Assembly: GCF_029852145.1 (NCBI RefSeq)
Contig: NC_079973.1
Coordinates: forward strand, 2,418,001-2,482,000
Direction: 5' to 3'
Length of the DNA: 64,000 bases
Source: Microplitis mediator
Lineage: Eukaryota > Arthropoda > Insecta > Hymenoptera > Braconidae
Both the position numbers and the translations under genes were made by a program. Positions within the stretch are counted from its first letter, which is position 1; each line of letters begins with the position of its first letter. Of the stretch, positions 55,201 to 64,000 are shown piece by piece. Below the pieces are notes generated by a model, which saw nothing but the letters and a program-made list of their open reading frames with translations, was not told the origin of the DNA and ran no database searches.

Positions 55201-58200
55201 TGTTTTACTATCGATCCTTCCGCAAACGTTGGTAGGTTGCTGAAGAGAGGGGCATGGAAGTCCCGAGGGGCTTAGAAACTCAACCTCAACTTCCCCTCAA
55301 CGTCCCTTGTACCTCAAGGTCAGTCCCTGGCAATCAAAACCCCCAGAATTTAAACCTCCTGCTGTTTTCCCTCCAGCTACCCTTTAGCGTATGCTGTTTT
55401 TTCACTAAAAAAAGCATCACAGGTGCGCGCGCTTGCCACCACGTTGACGTAATTTCTTTAACGTGTTTTCAATTTTTTTCGCTCATACTTTTTTGATATT
55501 ACGGTTGGCTTAGAAACTAAATTCCGCCGTCAAGGAGATTGCGTAACACTTGTTTTCCTTCGTCCGTTTTGTTTAGTTTGTCCTGCTCAAATTGCCGGGA
55601 TAGGTATACATATATATGTAAATATACATGATATATAATTGGAATTTGAGATTCTGTGTCAGTCGTTCTACACGAATGAATATAAATACCGGAATTGTGA
55701 GATATTATTGAATTAGGGTTTCAGTCATAGCGAAACCCTGAGAATGTATCATATACAATATTATTATTTTAATTTATACTCAATATAGATTATATTGATA
55801 CTGATATATGTGTGCTATAAGTATACACCGAGTACTGGTTTTAATTTGTTTTCACAAGAATCAGTAGCAGATTTAATTGAAAGCCTGTATTTACACTCGG
55901 CCTCATTCCTCATGAATAGTCCTGCTGAAAATAATTACGATTATAATAATGAGCAGAAAAAGTAAATTAATAAATTAAATAAGTAAAGTGATGACGTTCG
56001 TCTTGAGTCACTTCTTCAAAAGCATTTATTAGCACCATAAATATTTTTTCTTTTCGCCTTTCTTTCCACCCTTAATTCCATTCAATTTACTTGACTTAGT
56101 CACTGGTTCTGAAATTCCCCAACCATAACTTTGCTTACTCCTTCCTCATAAATCTACTACTATACTCGGTAGTTTCACATATATATACATCATATATATA
56201 CTGAATATGTATAATAGTTTAAGTAACAAAGTAAGAATAAAGATCCAGCGATTTATGTTCTTCCATTCTCACTTTACTGCTCCTTATTATTTAAGTATAA
56301 TAAAAAATATAATAATTCCTCAAAAATTATTCCATGTCACGTACAATAAACATTCAGAAATTCACCTTTTACTTTTGTTTAAAATTCTGTGAACCATAAA
56401 AAAATTCATACAACTTTTATTTAATTTTTTTCAAGGTACTTACAATTTATTTTTATCCAAAATATTTCCACTTGCAATAAATATTTTAAATATTCAAATA
56501 ATTAAATTTATCAGCGAGCTGTGAAGTCGCATTAAAATCTCCAATTAAAATATCCACATACACATGCACATTTGCCGGTAACAAGTTTGATAAAGCGGCA
56601 GTGCGCGCACTGAGTTTATTGTTTAATTGATAATAAAATTTGAATTTAAAAACGCAGAACTAGTGGGCATTAAATGTGTGCGCGCGAATAAGCCGAACAA
56701 ACGCGACTGACGCGAGAAGAGAGTTCTCGGTGTGTACTCCTGCCGGTTCTATTCGTTGGTGACCGTTATCTTTCCCTTTCTTCGGTTGGATCCAAGCTCA
56801 AATCCCTACTCTGCACTAGCTAGCATCCACTCTCCCTCTTCGTCTTTATCATCGTCATCTAGCCGACCGGTATCGTCTTTCTCACTCAAAGCTCTCAATG
56901 ATCCTCTGTAAGCTGTAACGTTGTTATATATTCATACATATATATATATATATACCTATTATACACACATATAATATGTAATAATACTCCGACTGTTCTG
57001 CGTGTTCTCAATGACACAATCCAAGACGTAGACCAAGACCCGAGTGACGAAAGAGCTGGGCCTAAAACCCGGTCTCCGAGTCCTCTATTTACTTTTGTAT
57101 TTTTTTAGCGGACAGCCATGAAAGAGAGAAAGTGCAAATACGTATTATATGCAAAACTAAATAAATATATACAACACACAGGAGGAATGGACGTAAAACT
57201 GGTGTTTGTTGGATTGAACGCACCGATGCGCGCGTTTCGCTTGGCGCGAGCGCGCGAGGGGATGTTTTAAGAGGGGTCGAGTCTGCGCTCCTTCCCTTAC
57301 ATTACATTACTTATATATATGTGTAATATCATTATATGTACATGTACACATATATCTTGTATGTGTCTTGTAGACTAGTCTATTCAATATCGACCCCTCC
57401 GTGCCCCATTCGATGACACATCCGCCAATGCGAATTTTTAAAGGAATTACGTCACATGCGTGTTATTGACGCCGGCTCCAAGTTGATTCAGAGTATATGT
57501 TATACTTATCTTCAATTAATGCCGGTACTGATAGTACTTTAGATCTCCTTGATGTCTCAATCTGAAAAATGATTTTATTAATAAATTTACTGCGCAGAGT
57601 TATTTTTTGGTAAATAATTTTTACAAGACCAGATGGCTGGTAAAAGAATTTGTGCTGAGCCTTAGCTAAACTGTTTAAACAACAATTGTATTGAGATGTA
57701 TTGTGATGACTGAGGTTTTTATTTTATTTATTTTACACAGGATTGGAGGCACTGGAAAAGGCGCTTTATTGTTGGGAGGACGCTCTCACGGCATTCAGTT
57801 GCACCCTTGGAAATAATGCGCTTGCATTGCCTTCAAAAGCCGACGCGGCATTTACACACGATGTCCAGGAATTACTTGATCTTGGCTATCAAATGCAGAG
57901 CACCGCTGAGCTGCTATTCATTGATCAGGTTCGAATTGCTTTGACGTCTACATAAATAATTTAATAGAAAAAAAAAATAAATAAATAAGGAAAATAGTAA
58001 AAAATGGCGAAGAAAATATTTTATAGACCTTTTAATATTTTATGATATTGTCCCCGTTGTTTGATGAGTCGTAATAGCTTTTTGTCACTATAATTCCATT
58101 GGCACATTGTGTCAGGGACAAATCAATTCAATTGGGTTTGAATGTTTACATAAAATAAAACATGACACCATCCTTCTATTTCAATGTACTTAATATATAT

Positions 58201-58715
58201 AGATATATATCTAGATATAGATATAAATTTATAAGTGTGTATTTGTTTAGCACTCGGTACTTTTCTGCAACGAAGATGAAGGAAGTGAAGCGAGTAACCG
58301 GCGCGCGTCAACGGCACGTTCATACGGTCGGGAAAAAGATAAAGCGGAAGCTGCATCATCTCCCGAGTCGTTTGCGTCTGCAAAAGACGGGGTAAATATG
58401 GAGAAAAACAAACTAATAAAGAAGTTAATTTTTAATTTATTGGACGTAGATTCGAAGATGGAGTTTAATTGTTTTGTCGTTGGTTATTTTAGGTGGCAGA
58501 CCTGAGAGAATTCGAAGACTTTTTTGAATTTTTCCCACACTTGGAGCAACAAAAACTGTATCATGCAGCGCTGAAGGAGCACGAGGACAAAGGCATTCAG
58601 TGCAGGTAAATTTATCTTCTATGTAAGTGGGTCACATCTGAGTGTCCTTCAATCTCATCACTGATTTTCCATCCTTCATTACAATGCGCGCTATATAATG
58701 TGCATTAAATTTAAC

Positions 58716-58748
<33 letters not shown>

Positions 58749-59637
58749 AAACAGGCGGCTTCATACAGAATTAGTCAAGTGCGGCTCCGATGTCGAGTAC
58801 GTTGCTAAGGTTCACTGTTTACGTCAGGCCTACTCTAGACTCTTTACTTTGCCTGGAGCCGCGACCTGGATCGCAGACATTGGTCGCCAGGTCATCAGTG
58901 ACTTGATTGTCTACGCTGATAGGGTTCGTATTGTTGATTTTTTATTGCTGGCTATAATTCTTAGTCCCAAGCTAAAAATAAATAAATATTTACTGCAGGA
59001 TCCTGAAGAATATCTCGTTCACTACGAGAACATGCTGGAGTTTTTGGGAGACTCGAGTAACCACAAAATAATGCAGGAAGAATTGAGCGCCCGTGGCGTT
59101 AAATGCATTAATTTCTACGACATAGTAATTGATTTTATTTTACTGGACTCTTTTGATGAAGTCGATAAGCCGCCGTCTTCAATAAAAGCGATACTACAAA
59201 ACCGATGGATTTCTGCGAGCTTCAGAAAGACTGTAAGCGATATTTCGTGTACACTGTAGATTATTGATAAGTTTTTATTGGGTAATAAATTTATTTATGG
59301 GTAAAAATAATTTTTACAGGCAGTTGGTACAGCGGTGTGGTCAATACTGGCCAGTAAGCGACAGATGTTGAAGTACAATAAAGGATTCCTAACACATTTC
59401 TATTTTATATCTGAACAAGTGTCTCCGGTGCTGGTGTGGGGTTTCCTTGGGCCAGAAGGTTCACTTCGCTCGACATGTCAATACTTTAGAGATCAAGTCG
59501 TCGAGTTTCTCGTAGATATTTTTAATTTTTTCAAAGTACGTTATACAAATATCGACGAGCTCGCGGAAGATATATGGCGCGAGATGCGAATACGAGTGGA
59601 GAATATTAATCAAAGACTAGCACTTGAAGGTTGTTGA
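46290..59637 (+). CDS. Miga: Mitoguardin (MIGA/FAM73 family)
   Basis: Nine exons: 46290-46385, 46494-46638, 46707-46850, 57741-57928, 58251-58391, 58493-58605, 58755-58923, 58999-59232 and 59320-59637; 515 residues with all phases consistent. A short N-terminus precedes one hydrophobic segment (ILIICLTSGTLLLGGLAKYL) and a basic stretch (KRRRRPP). The long family domain begins GLEALEKALYCWEDALTAFS and includes EFEDFFEFFPHLEQQKLY, GAATWIADIGRQVISDLIVY, VWSILASKRQMLKYNKGFLT and EQVSPVLVWGFLGPEG. Known members sit in the outer mitochondrial membrane, promote mitochondrial fusion, and transfer lipid at ER contact sites. The 10.9-kb third intron contains the unzipped-like gene on the other strand. 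Confidence 0.93.
46881..47100. repeat. Second copy of the GGCCACTGCTCCATTTTTGG element
   Basis: Matches 34045-34275 at both ends (GGCCACTGCTCCATTTTTGG, TTTTTCAAGTGTCCAAAACT), with a diverged middle. Confidence 0.7.
47296..47496. mobile_element. Family B MITE, 201 bp, 9-bp target duplication
   Basis: ACGAGTGTGAATGTAGCAGA to CTGCTGCATTCACACTCAT, flanked by TATTAGAAC on each side (47287-47295, 47497-47505). Confidence 0.88.
48918..49123. mobile_element. Family B MITE nested in family A, 9-bp target duplication
   Basis: ATGAGTGTGAGTGTAGCAGA to CTGCTACATTCATACTCAT, flanked by AAGTTAGTC on both sides. The duplicated bases are part of the terminal repeat of the disrupted family A element (48901-49317), so B inserted after A. 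Confidence 0.9.
50437..52335 (-). CDS. uzip: Protein unzipped-like GPI-anchored surface protein
   Basis: Four coding exons: 52137-52335 (ATG at 52335), 51652-52043, 51144-51478 and 50437-50989; 492 residues. Signal peptide (SVVLLLMLSVVTFSNG), then a DM9-like region (STLNWLPVNHYDPSKEIVIG, ALYVCRVYHGGIWVAGSQIE, YERYELLENVENSARLSW). A beta-rich module with N-glycosylation sites follows (LNTSVTLVNGTK, DKYNRTD). A Thr/Ser-rich stalk and an acidic region precede a hydrophobic C-terminus (SSITLLLTSMFVSLYRIT) suiting GPI anchoring. Fly unzipped is a neuronal/glial cell-adhesion protein that modifies axon projections. The family call is from memory of its DM9-plus-pore-like layout. The whole gene lies inside Miga intron 3, antisense. 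ATG is 3 nt after an acceptor (TTTCAG|ACG), so a 5' UTR exon lies upstream. Confidence 0.78.
52336..57740. other. Miga intron 3, right part
   Basis: About 5.4 kb with almost none of the A/B MITEs that fill the rest of the window. Base composition is more balanced. GC-richer islands lie near 52430-53000 and 56700-57480. These are candidate promoters or 5' exons for the unzipped-like gene (minus strand) and intronic enhancers. Short repeats: CTCTGA units near 53817-53845 and AT dinucleotide runs. Open frames here are short and not convincing. Confidence 0.45.
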
Positions 59638-60104
59638 TGATTTAATAATATTGTTATTATTATTACAACATTTATAAATAGTGTAGCTATGAAAAATTCT
59701 ACTAGTAGAATTTATAATTTAATGATATTAATAACTCGGTACTGCCATTTAGTATCTTAAGATTTATAGCCCAATTAATTAATATTTAATTATCCAGCTG
59801 TAAATTTTTAAACAAATTTATATTTATTTCACCCGCCCGTCACTTTTTATCATGTACGATATTATTTTATAGTTGTAATTATTTGGTTGATAATAATTGA
59901 GGCATTTACCTTCGGTATTACGCACACGCACTAGATTACAATGATTAGAATTTTGTATATATCCATGTACAGTTTAGGAAACAATTTTTTTTTTATATAA
60001 ATATAACACGAGGTGTACAAAATGAATACCTAATTACTGTATTTTTTTTTAATAAATAAATTATATTTTTTTTTTATACATTTAATTAATTAACTTTATT
60101 CTGA

Positions 60105-60936
60105 GGGTATGCGAATCGTTTTCGAATTATTTGTAACTTTTCAAATTACACACTTGACTTTGTGACATCTCTAAGATGTCAGTTTTTAGGCTGTTTTTTG
60201 ACAGATCGATAAGGCACCAAAATGTTGATAAAACGATCAGAAATTTATGTCACCGAAAAAATATCTGCTTAAAAGACTTGACACGTGACGATAAAAAGTA
60301 AATAAAAAAAAGTGGTAAAATAAATCATCTAAATGACTTTTTAATTCACATGTCCTTTTTACGACAGGAAAAACAACACAAATTTTCTATGTCTCCTAGA
60401 ATGAACATCCGCGTGTCTTATTTATACCAAAAAAGGTAGGATCCTGAAGTTAGCAGATAATTAAAAATTTTCGGATTTTTTTTCCAGCAAATAAATTACA
60501 AAAAAATAAAAAATAAAAATATGCACTTGTAGGGAATTTAAAAAACTACAGGTGCAATTTTTTCAAATTTTTTTTTTTTTAATTTACCGTCTAAAATAAA
60601 ATCCAAAAATTATTAGACGTCCGCTAACTTCAGTATCATAAAAAGGTGACTTTGAGACGAAAAAATTTGTCTTATCCTTTTAAATGACATCTTAAAGTTG
60701 TCTGTGTGTTACTTGGGATCGATAAAATTCTGATCAGCTTTCAAATATTCAATTTTTATTTAATAGAGAGTTTTTAAAGTAAACAAAAATAACTTTTTCG
60801 TAGATTCGTGTCAGAGTTCTATTTACCTCTGACTAAAATTAGAATTATTACAATTTTAAGTCAGTCAAAAATTTACGAATAATTCGAATTGATTGATTCG
60901 ATGAGAATTCGAAAGTTCAAACTATTCGCAGACCCC
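60105..60936. mobile_element. 830-bp inverted-repeat element with nested family A
   Basis: Ends GGGTATGCGAATCGTTTTCG and TTCAAACTATTCGCAGACCC are imperfect inverted repeats. Inner blocks TGTGACATCTCTAAGATGTC and GACATCTTAAAGTTGTCTG are also inverted. A related piece starts at about 63720 and runs off the window; another remnant is at about 11160-11490. Confidence 0.6.
60438..60639. mobile_element. Family A MITE, 202 bp, 8-bp target duplication
   Basis: AGGATCCTGAAGTTAGCAGA to CCGCTAACTTCAGTATCAT, flanked by AAAAAGGT on each side (60430-60437, 60640-60647), inside the 60105-60936 element. Confidence 0.88.
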
Positions 60937-61421
60937 TACTTTATTTATAAATAATACTTTTAAATAAATTATAAATAAATTGTCATTTATAACGACTACA
61001 TAATTTTTAATATTTTTTTAACTTTCCTTTGAAATAATTAACTGCTGGAAAGTAAAGTGAGTTGATTGACATTTTTTTTTTGGACATCAAAATTTGTTTA
61101 TATAAAAAATTCATTAAAAAATGTGGGTACGATTTGATGTGAGCGGTCCAGTGAAAAATATTAATGAAAGTAGAGCGCACTCGACAATTGTAATTTAGGA
61201 TGGTGCAATATAAAAATTTAATGAGCTTAATAACTTCTATTTGTCAATAGTGTGCAACACTAATTAGTATGCAAAAAAATGAACTTAATTAAATGAAAAT
61301 TGCTGAGTATGTAACTACCGCTCAGAATGTGCAATTGTTTGTTTTATAATTGTCCGTGATATGATTTAAATTTGAACCACTTGAAAGTTCAAATCTACGC
61401 ACTTTACTTCTTAGTGACTAA

Positions 61422-62995
61422 TTAATCACTAAGAACATAATCTCTTTCATCATCTGATTCATCATCACTATCATCCCCTGGTTTAATATTCGTGATATTA
61501 TTCTGTCGCTTGTATTCTTCGAAATCGTCCCACGCTAAAAATATAAATAAAATTACTAAATATTTAATTATTTTAACACAAACAAACTTAACTATGTACT
61601 TTTTAAAAGCTTTATGTAATTTACATTTAAGTCTCTAAATTTTAATCTCCATAGTAAATAACTTTTTTTTTCCTTCATCTAGTATTTATAAAAGACCACT
61701 GAGGTAAGAGATTCAGTACCCAATCAGGGAACTAATTCCCTGATCAGGTACTAGTTCCTTGATTGAATACTAGTTCCATGATCAGTTACTAGTTCCCTGA
61801 TCTTAATACTAGTTCCATGTTCAGCTACTAGTTCCCTGATCAGGTACTCATTCCTTAATTGAATACTAGTTCCCTGATCATGTACTAATGCCCTGATCAG
61901 GTGCTAGTTCTCTGATCATGTACTAGTTCCTTGATTGAATACTAGTTCCATGATCAGTTACTAGTTCCCTGATCTTAATACTAGTTCCATGTTCAGCTAC
62001 TAGTTCCCTGATCAGGTACTAATTCCTTGATTGAATACTAGTTCCCTGATCTGAATACTAGTTCCCTGATCATGTACTAGTTCCTTGATTGAATACTAGT
62101 TCCATGATCAGTTACTAGTTCCCTGATCTTAATACTAGTTCCATGTTCAGCTACTAGTTCTCTGATCAGGTACTAATTCCTTGATTGAATACTAGTTCCC
62201 TGATCTGAATACTAGTTCCATGATCAGTTACTAGTTCCCTAATCATGTACTAATGCCCTGGTCAAATACTAGTCCCCTGATTAGATACTACTTTCCTGAT
62301 TGGATACTAGGTCTTTTTACCTCACAAATATTATAAAATAAATAAAAATATCTTACGTGGACGGTTTATAGTTTTGAGCATCCATTCAGTTTCTTCAAAT
62401 TTTTCTTTATCAATAGAAATCTGCGGGTTTCTGTATTTACTTAGCTCTAATCTCGGCCATTTGAGAACTATAATAAAAAATTAAAGCAATAAATTAATAA
62501 AATAAAAATTAATGAATTTTTGTAATTGAATACAATAAAAAATACAAACATTTAAAAGCCTTTGGTATTCTAATCTGAAATTCCCGTCCCAAATTAGTCA
62601 CCAGAGTTTTTTCAGGTACCACCGCTCCGAAGAAATACAGACACAAGTAATAATTTTTGTCATTATGAATCGTACTGAAATAAATAATTAAAATTTATCA
62701 AACATCCTCACGTGCTCAGTAAAAATATCAGACGATTGTTTAATTTTTAAACAAACGAAAAATTTTCGTACTTTTAATTTGTTTAAAAAATTAAAAACCT
62801 GCAGATGTTATCTTCAGTTTGATATTTTAAAATAAACCACTTGTTGATTTACCTGAATTTCATGTGTTCCAAATCAACGTCTAAATAAAACTTTTCAATG
62901 TCAATTAACATGATTCTGAAGACAATGGAGCCGTCATCTTGATACCACAAAATTTTAGGTGTCAACGCTCGATTTTTTAATGGCGCCGGGTTCAT
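61422..62995 (-). CDS. Small CS (p23-like) domain protein
   Basis: Four exons: 62853-62995 (ATG at 62995), 62550-62674, 62357-62467 and 61422-61534; 163 residues, in frame throughout. Residues 1-105 look like a CS domain: PKILWYQDDGSIVFRIMLID, FYLDVDLEHMKF, YYLCLYFFGAVVPEKT, REFQIRIPKAFKFLKWPRL. The C-terminus is FEETEWMLKTINRPPWDDFE and then an acidic tail (GDDSDDESDDERD). This order (CS domain, WPRL, acidic tail) resembles p23-type Hsp90 co-chaperones and the CS domain that ends vertebrate TDRD12. I cannot decide between them. Intron 3 contains a ~600-bp minisatellite. Confidence 0.65.
61715..62312. repeat. Minisatellite with higher-order structure, ~600 bp
   Basis: About 30 units of 18-20 bp, consensus TACTAGTTCCCTGATCAGG. 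They are organised in a higher-order block (CCTTGATTGAATACTAGTTC, then CCATGATCAG, TTAATACTAG, CCATGTTCAGC) that recurs three to four times at roughly 85-170-bp spacing. It lies in intron 3 of the CS-domain gene and shares its unit with 5013-5106. Confidence 0.88.
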
Positions 62996-63286
62996 TGTTA
63001 ATTAATTTATATTTTAATATTTAAATCCAGCAGCAATAACTTGAGGTCTTGAGCCGGGCACCGGTATGATGGCCGCCATTTGTAAATAACCAAAAACGTG
63101 GGCGATAATTTTAAAGGTAAATTTCCAAGACAATTATCAGAGACCTGGATCTGAGATTCGCGAATTGTGGACAGTACTTATTGTTTTATCTAGGCGTATG
63201 CATTGATATGGTTAGTTTGTGAGTAATAATATTAAAATATAAGGATTAGAGTGTACAGTATCCAGTAAATAGTTAAATAATTAAAA
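62996..63286. promoter_or_regulatory. Shared upstream region, CS-domain gene / ARPC5
   Basis: 291 bp between two divergent start codons, with a GC-richer centre (GAGCCGGGCACCGGTATGATGG). Probable bidirectional promoter; no specific element assigned. Confidence 0.45.
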
Positions 63287-63612
63287 ATGTCTCGATTAGA
63301 GGATAATAAAAAAGATCCAATGGGAACGGGTTTTCGTAAAATAGATATCGACGAATTTAATGAAAATAATTTTAAAGAAGAAGAGGCTGATGCTAGTTTG
63401 ACAGGACCAACTGGTCCTGATGAAAATGAAATACTTAATTTACTTAGCCAATATCCTTTTTTATAACTAATTATTTATTTTTTTATTTTAATTGTAAGCT
63501 TAAGATTTTAAGAAATTTTTTTCCTTAATTTATATTCAAAGGAAAACATGCTGAAGCTTTAATATCAGCGTTGAAGGCTGCACCATTAGAATCTAAAAAT
63601 CAACAAGTTAAG
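63287..63612 (+). CDS. Arpc5: Arp2/3 complex subunit 5 (ARPC5/p16), 5' part
   Basis: Exon 1 63287-63450 and exon 2 63540-63612; the gene runs past the window end. Reads MSRLEDNKKDPMGTGFRKID, IDEFNENNFKEEEADA, GPDENEILNLLSQGKHAEAL, ISALKAAPLESKNQQVK, matching the N-terminal half of ARPC5 (FRKVDVDEYDENKF in mammals). Known role: the smallest Arp2/3 subunit, bridging the complex that nucleates branched actin. Intron 1 is minor-spliceosome type: the 5' site is ATATCCTTTT and a TTCCTTAAT branch site lies 11-12 nt before the end. In-frame joining requires the intron to end ...TTCAA (63539), giving an unusual AT-AA intron (see findings). The second donor (AAG|GTAAAT) is ordinary. Confidence 0.88.
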
Positions 63613-64000
63613 GTAAATAATTAGTAATTTATTTATTTATGAATTTTTTTATTTATTAGTGATACTGAAAGCAGAAGATCTGGAGAATTTTTAAATTTTC
63701 AAACAAATTACGAATTGTTAGAAAGACCCCAAGTAGCGCACTTGGTTTTGTGACATCTATAAGATAAGGACACCAAGATGCTGATAAAAAATTCAGAAAT
63801 TTATGTAGGAAAAAAATATCTGTCTAAAAGACTTGACACAAACGGCGGCAAAAATTAAATTACAAATAATTTTGAAATCAGTCATTTAAAAGACGTCAAT
63901 TGAAATGACTTTTTTAAAATGGAAAAATGAATAGAAATTTTTCTGTGACTCAGACCAACATTTGTATGTTTTATTTATATAAAAAAAATTTGGCTTTGAG
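63613..64000. other. ARPC5 intron 2 (incomplete), repeat
   Basis: From about 63660 contains a short family-A-like end (TGATACTGAAAGCAGAAG) and then a copy of the 60105-60936 element (TTTTGTGACATCTATAAGAT, AAATATCTGTCTAAAAGACT) that continues past the window. Confidence 0.55.

Larger units (their letters stand above)
59638..61421. other. Intergenic Miga / CS-domain gene, repeat-filled
   Basis: 3' UTR of Miga, then the 830-bp inverted-repeat element at 60105-60936 with a nested family A copy. About 60937-61421 is AT-rich without a gene. Confidence 0.5.

Noticed and set aside
55254..55496. 80-codon frame near 55.3 kb
   Set aside because: No domain; Pro/Leu-rich start dissolves into Phe-rich translation of T-runs, typical of non-coding sequence.
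61715..62312. CRISPR-like array (regular repeats with short variable parts)
   Set aside because: Units are 18-20 bp with no unique spacers, diverge like a minisatellite, and sit in a eukaryotic intron.

Overview
The window is insect nuclear DNA: AT-rich, with short spliced exons, very dense small transposon remnants, and single-copy animal genes. A DNMT1-type DNA methyltransferase, Tudor/helicase piRNA machinery and intronless ankyrin-PRANC genes together suggest Hymenoptera, plausibly a parasitoid (braconid-like) wasp. The taxon is an inference. Exon structures were read by hand; every complete multi-exon CDS closes in frame.

Layout. 0.9-1.3 kb (-): RAMAC-like mRNA cap methyltransferase cofactor. 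1.9-5.4 kb (+): LAMP lysosomal glycoprotein. 7.1-11.05 kb (+): DNMT1. 11.7-13.7 kb (+): TMCO1. 13.85-15.9 kb (-): FOXRED1. 16.3-33.5 kb: a tandem segmental duplication. Each copy holds one intronless ankyrin-PRANC gene and a decayed RING-type coding remnant. Copy 2 also carries a 7,436-bp gag-only LTR retrotransposon whose two 2,028-bp LTRs look identical, and copy 1 preserves its empty target site. 35.3-39.2 kb (-): TDRD12/Yb-like Tudor-helicase. 40.5-41.7 kb (-): RpS18 with an intronic H/ACA snoRNA candidate. 41.9-44.1 kb: a 2.2-kb nearly perfect palindrome just upstream of RpS18. 45.0-45.9 kb (-): RpS19. 46.3-59.6 kb (+): mitoguardin (Miga), whose 10.9-kb intron hosts an unzipped-like gene on the opposite strand (50.4-52.3 kb). 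61.4-63.0 kb (-): a small CS/p23-domain protein. 63.3 kb to the window edge (+): ARPC5 start, with a U12-type (minor spliceosome) intron.

Non-coding space is filled by at least two small inverted-repeat families (A, about 200 bp; B, about 190-206 bp) with recognisable 8-9-bp target duplications. They are nested in each other and in larger inverted-repeat elements. The genes are mostly unrelated housekeeping genes. The accessory, fast-changing part is the ankyrin-PRANC duplication, where the ankyrin half has diverged strongly while the C-terminal half and the non-coding flanks are nearly identical.
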